64,000 nt of DNA, taken from positions 248,001 through 312,000 of the forward strand of contig JAWLBM010000001.1 in the NCBI GenBank assembly GCA_041687675.1, written 5' to 3'. Position numbers and translations under genes: made by a program. Of the stretch, positions 32,167 to 40,687 are shown piece by piece. The DNA comes from JAWLBM01 sp041687675 (GTDB lineage Bacteria; Pseudomonadota; Alphaproteobacteria; Rhizobiales; Pleomorphomonadaceae). Each line of letters opens with the position of its first letter. The first letter of the stretch is position 1. Under the pieces are notes generated by a model. That model did not search any database and was not told the origin of the DNA. It worked only from the letters and a program-made list of their open reading frames with translations.

Positions 32167-33951
32167 TCACCCGCCGCGGTCGTCGTGGCCGCGCGCAGGG
32201 CCGTGGTGATGGCCCTCGCCGTGGTGGTGGTGATGTCCGCCCTCGTGGCGGTGGCCATGAGCGTGATGCCCGTGGCCGTGCCCATGCCCGTGAGGGTGAT
32301 CGTGCCCGTGGGAATGGTCGCCGCCCTCGTGGTGGTGCAGCCGCTCGCGCGGGCGCATCGCCCGCGGGTCCTCGTTGAACACCAGCGACTTGATGGTGAC
32401 CGGCACGGTCTTCGACGGCAGCCGGATCTTGCCGAGGTCGATGAAGTCGAAGTCCCAGAGCTGCACGCCGTCGATGACGAGGAGGTCGTTCGCCACGCCG
32501 AGTTCCTCCACCAGCAGCCGGCCGACGGTCATCGCCACGTCGCCGTCGAGCATGACGTAGAGCGGCAGCCCCGCGGCGATCCGCTCGCCAAGGCCGTCGC
32601 GGATGCCCTCGGCGAAGCCGCGCAGCAGGCCGTACTCCGGGGGCCTCGCCCAGCGCAGCGCCAGCGCCACGTCGCCCTTGTCCTGGGCGAGATCGAAGGC
32701 GGTGAAGTGGGCGCGGATGGCGGCGGCGACCGCGGCCGGGTCGCCCTCGCGGCCCTCCGGCACCGGCGGCTGCAGCACCTGCACGTTGCGCCGCGGCAGC
32801 AGCCGGCCGGGGTCGGTGATATGGCCGGTGTTGCCGGAGAGCTGGATGGTGTACTCCGAGGCGCCGAGCGCGGTGGCGCGGATGCAGGCGGCCGCCTCCA
32901 TCAGCGGCCAGGGCATCCGGCCGATCTCGTCGCGCAGCGCCAGGCCGAGCCGGCGGCCCATGTCGCCGAAGTCGCGGTCCTCGCGCCCGTAGACGTATTC
33001 GCCGACGCCGCCGGAGACCATCACCGCCTCGACGCCGGAGAGGTCGCCGATCGGGTCGGTGAGGTAGAGCGCCATCGTCTCGGGCAAGGGAGAGGGCGAC
33101 GCCAGCGCCTCGGCGAGCGTCGCCGCCATCTTCGCCGCCACGGCGTCGAGATCCTCCGGCGCGGCCCTGTCGCCGAGCGACCAGTCGAACCCGGCGCGGC
33201 GGGCGTGGTGGCGGCCGGCCGGGTCGAGGCGGGTGATGACGCCGTCCTCGGTCACCTGCAGCCGGCCGCCGATGTGGATCGCGGCCGTCGCCGTCGGCGA
33301 GCCCTTCTCCAGCACGGCGAGCTTCGTCGTGCCTCCGCCGATGTCGATGTTGAGGATCCGCCGGCCCGTCTCCCACGACGCCCGCGCGGCGCCCGAGCCG
33401 AAGGCGGCGAGGCGCGCCTCCATGTGGTGGCCGGCGGTGGCGCAGACGAAGTCGCCGCCCTGCTCGGCGAGGATGGTGGCGATCGCCTCGGCGTTCTCGC
33501 GCCGCAGCGCCTCCCCGGTCAGGATGACCACGCCGGCATCGACGTCCGGCGGCTCGATGCGGGCGGTGTTGTAGGCCTCGTCGATGATCGCCCCGAGCGC
33601 CTTTTCATCAATCATCTCGTCGCTGCGCCAGGGTGTGAGCCGCACCGGCGACTGGTAGAGCGTCTCGCGCTTCGCCACGATGTAGCGGCTGGTGAGGTCC
33701 TCGCCGATCCGTCGCATGTGCACGCGGGAGAAGACCACCTGGGTTCCCGATGAGCCGATGTCCATCCCGACCGAGGTCAGCACCACGTTGTCCTGGATGA
33801 AGATCGGGTTCTCCTCCAGCGGCCCCAGCATCTCGAAGCTGTCGTGGTCGTGGTCCGCGTCGGGGCCGTGCTCGTGGTCGAACATGTCGCCGTAGGTGTG
33901 GTCCGCGAGGGTGTGCCCCGTCGCGCGGTCGTCGCGATCGCCGCCGTCCAT
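32167..33951 (-). CDS. EutA-like ASKHA-family reactivase with His-rich N- and C-terminal tails
   Basis: A 594-residue protein. The core matches EutA, the ATP-dependent reactivator of cobalamin-dependent ethanolamine ammonia-lyase: phosphate-1 loop SVGMDIGSSGTQVVFSR (near 63), YQSPVRLTPW, EALRRENAEAIATIL, phosphate-2 loop NIDIGGGTTKLAVLE (near 194), MVSGGVGEYV, and VPVTIKSLVFNEDPR (near 520). EutA has about 467 residues; the extra length is an N-terminal His/Asp segment (DHEHGPDADHDHDS) and a C-terminal tail of about 65 residues rich in H, G, D and E. No eutBC is present. The start at 33951 follows GGAGGC. It may reactivate or metal-load another enzyme, perhaps the bicupin next door. Confidence 0.82.
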   Translation of the reverse strand: MDGGDRDDRATGHTLADHTYGDMFDHEHGPDADHDHDSFEMLGPLEENPIFIQDNVVLTSVGMDIGSSGTQVVFSRVHMRRIGEDLTSRYIVAKRETLYQSPVRLTPWRSDEMIDEKALGAIIDEAYNTARIEPPDVDAGVVILTGEALRRENAEAIATILAEQGGDFVCATAGHHMEARLAAFGSGAARASWETGRRILNIDIGGGTTKLAVLEKGSPTATAAIHIGGRLQVTEDGVITRLDPAGRHHARRAGFDWSLGDRAAPEDLDAVAAKMAATLAEALASPSPLPETMALYLTDPIGDLSGVEAVMVSGGVGEYVYGREDRDFGDMGRRLGLALRDEIGRMPWPLMEAAACIRATALGASEYTIQLSGNTGHITDPGRLLPRRNVQVLQPPVPEGREGDPAAVAAAIRAHFTAFDLAQDKGDVALALRWARPPEYGLLRGFAEGIRDGLGERIAAGLPLYVMLDGDVAMTVGRLLVEELGVANDLLVIDGVQLWDFDFIDLGKIRLPSKTVPVTIKSLVFNEDPRAMRPRERLHHHEGGDHSHGHDHPHGHGHGHGHHAHGHRHEGGHHHHHGEGHHHGPARGHDDRGG

Positions 33952-34210
33952 GCCTCTGCCTCCGAGCCCCGATCCGGGTCGGCCGCATCGTATCGGCGGG
34001 GCCGGCGGCTTTCGAGAGGACGGGCAAGACGGATTTCGGCGGGCTGCCATACCGGCCGGCAAGGGGGTGCGGCGCGGGTGTTGGCAGCCAACCACAATCC
34101 ATATTTCACGGGCCGCCACCCCTGGGCTACCCGTTGGACCACCACAGGACGACCGCCCTTCCGCAAGCCGCCGCGGCCTCGGACGGCCGGCCCCACCGGG
34201 GAGGACCCTC

Positions 34211-35341
34211 ATGGCCGCAGACGCCATCGTATCGGAGGAGCTCGCGAAGAAGTTCGCGACGGAGAAGGAGACGCCGTACACGCGGTGGGTGGCGAAGGAG
34301 GGGCTCGACATCATCAGCGCCTTCTACGTGCCGAACCTTCGCACGGTGGAGCTGAAGCCCTGGGCCCGGCGCGGCGGGTCGGGCGTCTTCATCAACCACG
34401 ACGCCTCCCGGACCTCCAACGACTGCTACGTCTGCGAGATCCCCTCCGGCGGCAAGCTCGCCCCGCAGCGGCAGCTGTTCGAGGAGATGATCCTGGTGCT
34501 CGACGGCCAGGGCTCGACGACGGTGTGGAACGACGCCGGCCAGAAGGTCAGCTTCGAGTGGCAGGGCGGCGCGCTGTTCGCCATCCCGCTCAACACCTGG
34601 CACCAGCACTTCAACGGGTCCGGCCAGCGCCCGGCGCGCTTCGTCTCGGTCACCAACTGCCCGCCGGTGATGAACCTCTACGAGGACGAGGACTTCATCT
34701 TCAACACGGCCTTCGACTTCAAGAACCGCTTCAACGGCGAGCCGGACTACTTCTCCAACCGCGGCGAGCAGAAGGGCCTGCTGCTGCAGACCAACTTCGT
34801 CGCCGACGCGGTGAACCTGCCGCTGATCACGGCCAAGGAGCGCGGCGCCGGCGGCGGCCACATCCGCTTCAACATGGCCAAGGGCTCGATGAACAGCCAC
34901 ATCTCGCAGTTCCCGGTCGGCACCTACAAGAAGGGCCACCGGCACGGCCCCGGCGCGCACGTCATCGTGCTGTCGGGCGACGGCTACAGCCTGATGTGGC
35001 CCGAGGGCGAGGAGCCGCGCCGCTACGACTGGCAGGTCGGCACCATGATCGTGCCGCCGAACATGTGGTTCCACCAGCATTTCAACACCGGCAAGACGCC
35101 GGCGCGCTATCTCGCCTTCAAGCACGAGGTGGTCTCGATCCGCAACGCGCAGGGCGTGCCGAAGGCCTGGATCAGCCAGCGCATCGGCGGCGACCAGATC
35201 GACTACGCCGACGAGAAGCCGCTGGTGCGCAGCCTGTTCGCCGAGGCGCTGGCGAACAACGGGGTGGAATCGCACATGGACCCGGTCTACGAAGCGGAGA
35301 AGGAGGACCTGCCGGAGTGGTCCGGCCGGCGGGCCTCGTGA
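34211..35341 (+). CDS. Bicupin protein
   Basis: A 376-residue protein with two cupin domains. Domain 1 has QRQLFEEMILVLDGQG (near 94) and NTWHQHFNGSGQ (near 133), lacking the HxH of motif 1. Domain 2 has KKGHRHGPGAHVIVLSGDG (near 240-258) and PNMWFHQHFNTGK (near 282), with a full His set, so only domain 2 is likely to hold metal in the classical way. It looks like a fused relative of the two cupin pairs. It is divergent from the EutA-like gene and followed 17 bp later by a His-tailed small protein. Similar proteins are sometimes annotated as ethanolamine ammonia-lyase-activating; I cannot confirm a function. Confidence 0.8.
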   Translation: MAADAIVSEELAKKFATEKETPYTRWVAKEGLDIISAFYVPNLRTVELKPWARRGGSGVFINHDASRTSNDCYVCEIPSGGKLAPQRQLFEEMILVLDGQGSTTVWNDAGQKVSFEWQGGALFAIPLNTWHQHFNGSGQRPARFVSVTNCPPVMNLYEDEDFIFNTAFDFKNRFNGEPDYFSNRGEQKGLLLQTNFVADAVNLPLITAKERGAGGGHIRFNMAKGSMNSHISQFPVGTYKKGHRHGPGAHVIVLSGDGYSLMWPEGEEPRRYDWQVGTMIVPPNMWFHQHFNTGKTPARYLAFKHEVVSIRNAQGVPKAWISQRIGGDQIDYADEKPLVRSLFAEALANNGVESHMDPVYEAEKEDLPEWSGRRAS

Positions 35342-35358
35342 AACAGGGGGTGTGAGAC

Positions 35359-35802
35359 ATGTGCGGCGACGTCGACGACGACCACGGGCCGGACGACGAG
35401 ATCTTCGCGCGGCTTCTCTACGTCGTCGGGGGGCACGGCGTCCGTCCGGACGCGCTGACCGCCCGCGAGGGCCCGCCGCTCGCCTCCGACGAGGGGCGGC
35501 CCGCCTACATGGAGCAGCTGTTCCGCCGGGTGCTCGTCCATGCGGTGAGCGACCTCGCCGCCGTGCCGCAGGGGCTGAGGGCCGAGACCATCGCCAACCA
35601 GGCGGTGGTGTTCGCCCGCCTCGCCGGCTTCCTCGCCGGCCACCTGCCGCCCGCCGCCGACATGACCCGCGAGACGCTGGAGGCCCTGCTCGACGGCCAG
35701 GCCGAGGTGGGGCGGACGATGCGGCGGCTGCGCGACGAGCACCACGGCCACTCGCACGACCACGACCACGACCACGGCCACGGCCACCATCATCCCCGCT
35801 GA
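35359..35802 (+). CDS. Small protein with His-rich C-terminal tail, unknown family
   Basis: A 147-residue soluble protein. The first 125 residues are helical (YMEQLFRRVLVHAVSDLAAV, ETIANQAVVFARLAGFLAGH, TLEALLDGQAEVGRTMRRL). The last 20 alternate His with Asp or Gly (HGHSHDHDHDHGHGHHH), a strong Ni/Co/Zn-binding tail like those of UreE or HypB. It lies 17 bp after the bicupin, hence the same operon, and opposite the EutA-like protein with similar tails. A metal store or chaperone for this cluster is the natural inference. I do not recognise the N-terminal domain. Confidence 0.72.
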   Translation: MCGDVDDDHGPDDEIFARLLYVVGGHGVRPDALTAREGPPLASDEGRPAYMEQLFRRVLVHAVSDLAAVPQGLRAETIANQAVVFARLAGFLAGHLPPAADMTRETLEALLDGQAEVGRTMRRLRDEHHGHSHDHDHDHGHGHHHPR

Positions 35803-35820
35803 ACCGGCCGCGGCCGGCCG

Positions 35821-36789
35821 TCAGGCCGGCTCGCTGGCCGGGTGCGGCCGGCGCACCTGCACCTCCAGCCGCTGCCAGGGGCCGTCCTTGCGGTCGCACT
35901 CGGCCTCGACCACCCCCTTCAGCACCTTCACCGTCGCCTCGAAGGCCTTGGAGATCGACCGTCGCTTCAGGTAGGCGAGGTGGAGGATGCGCTTGATCTC
36001 CGGCTCCACAACCTGCCGCCGGCCCACCGAGGCGCTGTAGGCCACGTTGATGGTCGCCCCGCGCGGCATCACCGAGCAGCCGAGGCCGCGGGCGACGAAG
36101 TCGCGGATCGCCGGCATGCTGTCCACCTCGTGCACCACCTCCGGGGTCACCCCCATGTTCTCGGCGAGGCGGTCCATCTCGGTGCGGACGAGATGCGGCC
36201 GGGTGGGCAGGATCAGCCGATGCCGCATCACCTCCTCGAGGCGGATCGGCTCGTCCGTCGCCGGCGCCTGGCTGAGCGGATAGACGAACCACATCGCCTC
36301 GGTGGCGAGAGGCTGGAAGTGGAGCTGGTCCGCGCCCTCGCGGGCGTTGTAGACCAGCGCCGCGTCGGCCCGGTAGTCGAGCAGGTACTCGACCAGCGAT
36401 TCGCTGAGCGCCTCCTTCACCGTGAGATGCACGGCCGGCAGGTCGCGCGAGACCTGCTCAACCAGCGGCACCGACACCGCCTCGCGGGCGGTCGGCGTCA
36501 GGCCGATGGTGATCTTGCCGCTCGGCACCTTGCGGTAGTTGGTCATCTCCTCCCGGGCGAGGTCCACGTAGCGCAGGATCACCTCGGCGTGCGCCGCCAG
36601 CAGCGCCCCGGCCTCGGTCGGGCGGACGCCGCGCGAGTGCCGCTCCAGGAGCTGGAGGTTGAGCTCCTCCTCGAGCTTGCGGATGTGCAGGCCCAGGGCC
36701 GGCTGCGCCACGTGCACGCTCTCGGACGCCTTGGTGATGCTGCCGTGCTCGAGCACGGCCATGTAGAGCCTGAGGCTGCGGATATCCAT
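35821..36789 (-). CDS. LysR-family transcriptional regulator
   Basis: A 322-residue LysR regulator. The helix-turn-helix is SLRLYMAVLEHGSITKASES followed by HVAQPALGLHIRKLEEEL (residues 5-42), then RHSRGVRPTEAG. The effector domain starts near residue 90 (GKITIGLTPTARE) and contains GLGCSVMPRGA (near 236). The start at 36789 follows GGGAGGAG. It converges with the small His-tailed gene and points away from the Tct genes at 37446. It may control either the bicupin operon or the tct/TPP operon on the other side of the 650-bp gap. Confidence 0.9.
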   Translation of the reverse strand: MDIRSLRLYMAVLEHGSITKASESVHVAQPALGLHIRKLEEELNLQLLERHSRGVRPTEAGALLAAHAEVILRYVDLAREEMTNYRKVPSGKITIGLTPTAREAVSVPLVEQVSRDLPAVHLTVKEALSESLVEYLLDYRADAALVYNAREGADQLHFQPLATEAMWFVYPLSQAPATDEPIRLEEVMRHRLILPTRPHLVRTEMDRLAENMGVTPEVVHEVDSMPAIRDFVARGLGCSVMPRGATINVAYSASVGRRQVVEPEIKRILHLAYLKRRSISKAFEATVKVLKGVVEAECDRKDGPWQRLEVQVRRPHPASEPA

Positions 36790-37445
36790 CGTCGGCCGTA
36801 GTCTCCTCCCGCTGGCCGCCGTCCCCGGACGGGCGCGGACCCTCGGTCCCGGAGCTATCTGTCATATCGCGTCCGTATGGGTCAACCGCCCGCGGTCGCG
36901 ATCCGCTATGGCGGGACGCCGACCCGTCGCGGTGCGATGCTCCGGACGATCGGGGCTGGAAGTCGTCCTCCCGGCGACCAGTGTCCGTCATTCCGGCAAC
37001 CAGTATCCGTCATCCCGGCGAAAGCCGGGATCCAGAAAACGCTTCCGAGTCAATGCCCTGAGGGGTACTGGATCCCGGCTTTCGCCGGGATGACGGTCAT
37101 TCTTTACCCTCGGACAACGCCGACCTTCGGCGGATCGTCGGTCCCGCCTTCACCGCGCCGGCGGACGGTCTCGCCGAGGGCGACGGCACATGCCGCGGGC
37201 CACGATCGCGCCCGCGGTCCTTGGCGGGGGAGGCCTGCAAGGTCCGGAGCCCGCCAACAGTTTTTCCGGGGGTCTCGCCTGCCGATTTTGTCTTGGACAG
37301 CGACCGCGCGCGGGTCCGTAATCACCCTCATGGAGAGCCATGGCGCGACCGCGGGAGCGCGCCGGCCGGGAGGACGCCGCCCGAGCAGCGGTGCCGGCGC
37401 GGTCAGGGCACCGTCACGTCTGGTGGACGGGAGGAACGGACCACG
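36790..37445. other. Intergenic region of 656 bp with an inverted repeat element
   Basis: Divergent region between the LysR gene and tctA. It holds a long perfect inverted repeat at 37007-37096 and, just before it, an imperfect direct repeat (CCAGTGTCCGTCATTCCGGC and CCAGTATCCGTCATCCCGGC). An AT-richer stretch near 36850-36875 could hold the lysR promoter. No gene is convincing; open frames crossing it have no family likeness. Confidence 0.6.
37007..37096. repeat. REP-like element: perfect 29-bp inverted repeat
   Basis: Arms at 37007-37035 and 37068-37096 are exact reverse complements, with a 32-base spacer. Each arm contains its own smaller hairpin (CCCGGCGAAAGCCGGG). Elements with the core GTCATCCCGGCGAAAGCCGG are scattered in many proteobacterial genomes and are thought to be mobilised by REP-associated transposases. 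It may also fold as a stable RNA stem. Confidence 0.8.
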
Positions 37446-38960
37446 ATGATCGAGACCATGTTCGGGGCGCTGTTCGGGCTCGTGAGCTCGCCCCACATCA
37501 TGGGTCTCATGCTGATCGCAGTGATCTTCGGGCTGCTCGTCGGCGTGACGCCCGGGATCGGCGGGAAGCTCTCGATCGCCATGGCGATTCCGTTCGTCTA
37601 CGGGATGGACATGGTGGCGGGCGCCGTCTTCCTTCTCACCATGCACGCGGTGAACGGCACCAGCGGGCAGATCTCCAGCATCATGTTCGGCATTCCCGGC
37701 GACGGCGACGACGCCGCGACGACGCTGGACGGCTACCCGCTCGCCAAGAAGGGCGAGGCGGCGCGGGCGCTCGGGGCGTCGATCACCGCCTCCGGCGTCG
37801 GCGGCATCATCGGCGCCGTGGTCTTCGCGCTGCTGATTCCCTTCCTCGAGCCGATCGTGCTGCAGTTCAGCCCGGCCGAGTTCTTCCTGATCGCCATCCT
37901 CGGCATCAGCTTCATCGCCTTCCTGTCCTCCGGCGACAAGATCGTGAAGGGCCTCATCGTCGGCTTCTGGGGCCTGATGCTCGCCACCGTCGGCATGGAC
38001 CCGCAGACCGGGACGGCGCGCTACGCCGGCGACCACCTGTTCCTGTGGGACGGCGTCAGCCTCGTCACCGCGGTCCTCGCGCTGTTCGCGGTGCCCGAGA
38101 TGATCGCGCTCGGCACCAAGGGCGGCTCGATCTCGTCGGTGTCGGCGGAGGACAAGAACTTCTCCTACCGCCAGCTTCTCTCCGGCATCCTGGAAGTGCC
38201 GCGGCACTGGTGGCTGGTCCTGCGCACCTCCGTCATCGGCGCGGTGATCGGCATGATCCCGGGCCTCGGCGGCTCGGCCGCGGCCTGGCTGTGCTACGGC
38301 CACGCGGTGCAGACGTCGAAGCACCCGGAGCGCTTCGGCAAGGGCGCCATCGAGGGGGTGATCGCGCCGGAGACCGCCAGCAACGGCAAGGAGGGTGGCT
38401 CGCTGCTGCCGACGCTCTTCTTCGGCATTCCCGGCTCCTCCGGCATGGCGGTGCTGCTCGGCGCCTTCCTGATCCTCGGCATCCAGCCGGGCGCGCGGAT
38501 GATGACCGACCACCTCGACCTCGTCTGGACGCTGATCTGGGCCCTGATCGTCGGCAACCTGATCGCGGTGGCGATCCTGCTCGTCATCTGCCGCTGGGTG
38601 GCGGTGCTGACCTTCGTCAACGGCCGCTACCTGGTGCCGTTCATCCTGCTGTTCGTGACGATCGGCTGCTTCGTCAGCGACTTCCAGTGGCAGAACCTCG
38701 TCGTGCTGGTCCTGCTCAGCGCCATCGGCTACGGCTTCCTCAGGGCCGACTGGCCGCGGGCGCCGTTCGTGATCGGCCTCGTGCTCGGCGGCGAGGCGGA
38801 GGGCTCGCTGCACCAGGCGCTGCAGCTTTGGGGCTACGGCTTCTTCCTGCGCCCGCTCTCGCTGGTGCTGATCGCGATGATCGTGTCGCTGATGGCGATC
38901 GCCGTCTGGCGCAACCTCCGGCCGCGCCGCCATGGCCGGCAGGTCGGCTTCGGAGGGTGA
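37446..38960 (+). CDS. Tripartite tricarboxylate transporter large permease (TctA)
   Basis: A 504-residue membrane protein of normal TctA length with about eleven helices. Motifs are GVTPGIGGKLSIAMAIPF (near 35), SSIMFGIPGDGDDAATT (near 78), GMIPGLGGSAAAW (near 269) and EGGSLLPTLFFGIPGSSG (near 316). It moves a carboxylic acid across the inner membrane using an ion gradient, with TctB and TctC encoded next. The ATG at 37446 follows GGGAGGAACGG. Unlike the fused carrier at 12018-14054, its subunits are separate, so the two Tct systems are not recent duplicates. Confidence 0.92.
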   Translation: MIETMFGALFGLVSSPHIMGLMLIAVIFGLLVGVTPGIGGKLSIAMAIPFVYGMDMVAGAVFLLTMHAVNGTSGQISSIMFGIPGDGDDAATTLDGYPLAKKGEAARALGASITASGVGGIIGAVVFALLIPFLEPIVLQFSPAEFFLIAILGISFIAFLSSGDKIVKGLIVGFWGLMLATVGMDPQTGTARYAGDHLFLWDGVSLVTAVLALFAVPEMIALGTKGGSISSVSAEDKNFSYRQLLSGILEVPRHWWLVLRTSVIGAVIGMIPGLGGSAAAWLCYGHAVQTSKHPERFGKGAIEGVIAPETASNGKEGGSLLPTLFFGIPGSSGMAVLLGAFLILGIQPGARMMTDHLDLVWTLIWALIVGNLIAVAILLVICRWVAVLTFVNGRYLVPFILLFVTIGCFVSDFQWQNLVVLVLLSAIGYGFLRADWPRAPFVIGLVLGGEAEGSLHQALQLWGYGFFLRPLSLVLIAMIVSLMAIAVWRNLRPRRHGRQVGFGG

Positions 38961-38964
38961 GGCG

Positions 38965-39480
38965 ATGAACAGCTTCAGCACCTGGCTGACCGGCCTCATG
39001 TTCGCGATCTTCGCGGTCATGGTCCTGGTCTCGCTGCAGTATCCGCCCGGCGCGCGGTTCATGCCGCTCATCGTCGGCATCCCCGGCCTCCTGCTCTGCG
39101 CCCTGCAACTGGCGCTCGACTTCGCCAAGGCGCGGCGCAGCCGCTCGCTGGATCGCTTCCGGGCCGCCCCCAAGGCCGGCAAGCCGGAGGCCGCGGCGGA
39201 GCTGCCCGAATTCGGGCAGCACACCCGCGGCCGCGAGATCCTGATGTGGATCTACTTCGTCGCCTTCGTCGGCTCGGTCGTCCTGTTCGGCTTCTACATC
39301 ACCGTGCCGATCGGGATCACGCTGTTCCTGTGGACCCAGGCCGGCGCGCGGCTGCCCGTCGCCGCCGGGGCCGGGGCCGCCGCCACGCTGGTGCTGTTCC
39401 TCATGTTCGGCGAACTGCTCCAGATCCGACTGCATCCGGGGCTCGTCGCCCCGCACATCGCTCGCGCCGTGGGCCTGTGA
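38965..39480 (+). CDS. Tripartite tricarboxylate transporter small permease (TctB)
   Basis: A 171-residue protein with four helices: TWLTGLMFAIFAVMVLVSLQ, FMPLIVGIPGLLLCALQLAL, MWIYFVAFVGSVVLFGFYIT, and LPVAAGAGAAATLVLFLMFG. This is the TctB layout. The start at 38965 follows GGAGGGTGAGG and is only 4 bp after the tctA stop, so the two are co-translated. It ends 83 bp before tctC. Confidence 0.88.
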   Translation: MNSFSTWLTGLMFAIFAVMVLVSLQYPPGARFMPLIVGIPGLLLCALQLALDFAKARRSRSLDRFRAAPKAGKPEAAAELPEFGQHTRGREILMWIYFVAFVGSVVLFGFYITVPIGITLFLWTQAGARLPVAAGAGAAATLVLFLMFGELLQIRLHPGLVAPHIARAVGL

Positions 39481-39563
39481 CAGGGCCGACGGCGACCGGC
39501 CGGACGCACGGCCGGGCGGGGAAGCTCCCGCCGGAGGAAACGGACAACAGAGGGGAGGTTCGA

Positions 39564-40571
39564 ATGGACGTCACGAAACACCGCCTCGGGGCGGTCCTCG
39601 CCGCCGCGGCCATCGCCGGTCTCGTCGCCGGCGGCGCCTCGGCCCAGGAGGGCAAGGACTTCTACGACGGCAAGACCGTCACCTACATCGTCGCCACCAA
39701 GCCCGGCGGCGGCTACGACACCAACGGCCGGCTCGTCGCCGAGTACATGCAGAAGCACCTGCCGGGCAGCACCGTCGTGGTGCAGAACATGCCTGGCGCC
39801 GGCCACATCATCGGCGCCAACTACATCTACAACTCCGAGCCGGACGGCCTGACCATCGGCACCTTCAACACCGGCCTCATCTACGGCCAGCTGAAGGGCG
39901 ACGACGCCATCAAGTTCGACCTGACCAACATGTCCTGGATCGGCAAGGTCTCCTCCGAGCCGCGCGTGTTCGTGGTCTCGGAGCAGTCGGGGATCGAGAG
40001 CTTCGAGGACCTTGCCAATGCGCCGGAGCGGGTGAAGTTCGCCGCCGCCGGCGTCGGCAGCGCGTCGACGGTCGAGACCACCATGCTGGTCAACAACCTC
40101 GGCCTGCCGGTCGACATCATCACCGGCTACAACGGCGACGACGACCAGCTCGCCATGCGCCGCGGCGAGGTGCAGGGGATCTTCGGCTCGCGCTCGAGCT
40201 TCCAGCGCTTCGTCGACGAGGGGCACGGCAAGTTCATCGCCCAGATCGGCGGCTCCGAGACCGACGTGCCGCAACTCGCCTCGCTGATCGACAACGCCGA
40301 GGCCATGAAGGCGATCGCCCTCATCGAGTCGCAGTCGAACATCGCCCGCCTCACCGCCGGCCCCCCGGGCATCCCGGAGGACCGCCTGCAGGCGCTGCGC
40401 GACGCCTACGCCGCCGCGACCTCTGACCCGGAGTTCATCGAGAAGGCCAAGCAGCTCGAGCTGCCGGTCGATCCGGCCATCGGCGACAAGGTGGCGGCCT
40501 CGGTCGCGACCGCGCTCGACCAGCCGCAGGCGACGATCGACTTCATCAAGTCCTCGTTGACGGAGGACTGA
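39564..40571 (+). CDS. Tripartite tricarboxylate transporter substrate-binding protein (TctC)
   Basis: A 335-residue periplasmic binding protein. The signal peptide (GAVLAAAAIAGLVAGGASAQ) is cleaved near residue 28; then FYDGKTVTYIVATKPGGGYD, QNMPGAGHIIGANYIYNSEP, and PPGIPEDRLQALRDAYAAAT are all family landmarks. The start at 39564 follows AGGGGAGGTTCG. It is the third gene of the tctABC operon and precedes the TPP enzyme by 116 bp. The ligand may be the substrate of the catabolic genes downstream. Confidence 0.9.
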   Translation: MDVTKHRLGAVLAAAAIAGLVAGGASAQEGKDFYDGKTVTYIVATKPGGGYDTNGRLVAEYMQKHLPGSTVVVQNMPGAGHIIGANYIYNSEPDGLTIGTFNTGLIYGQLKGDDAIKFDLTNMSWIGKVSSEPRVFVVSEQSGIESFEDLANAPERVKFAAAGVGSASTVETTMLVNNLGLPVDIITGYNGDDDQLAMRRGEVQGIFGSRSSFQRFVDEGHGKFIAQIGGSETDVPQLASLIDNAEAMKAIALIESQSNIARLTAGPPGIPEDRLQALRDAYAAATSDPEFIEKAKQLELPVDPAIGDKVAASVATALDQPQATIDFIKSSLTED

Positions 40572-40687
40572 TCCGCCCCCGGGCGGCACCTCCGGCGGCC
40601 GGGCGGTCAGGTCCGGCCGCCGCTTCACCCCTGGGCTTCCGCTCCGGCCTAGCGCCGGGGCGGCACAACGGATTTTCGCGAGGATCG

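Noticed and set aside
32167..35802. Calling this cluster an ethanolamine utilisation locus
   Set aside because: Only the EutA-like protein fits; EutB, EutC, shell proteins and the ethanolamine transporter are absent, so the name would mislead.
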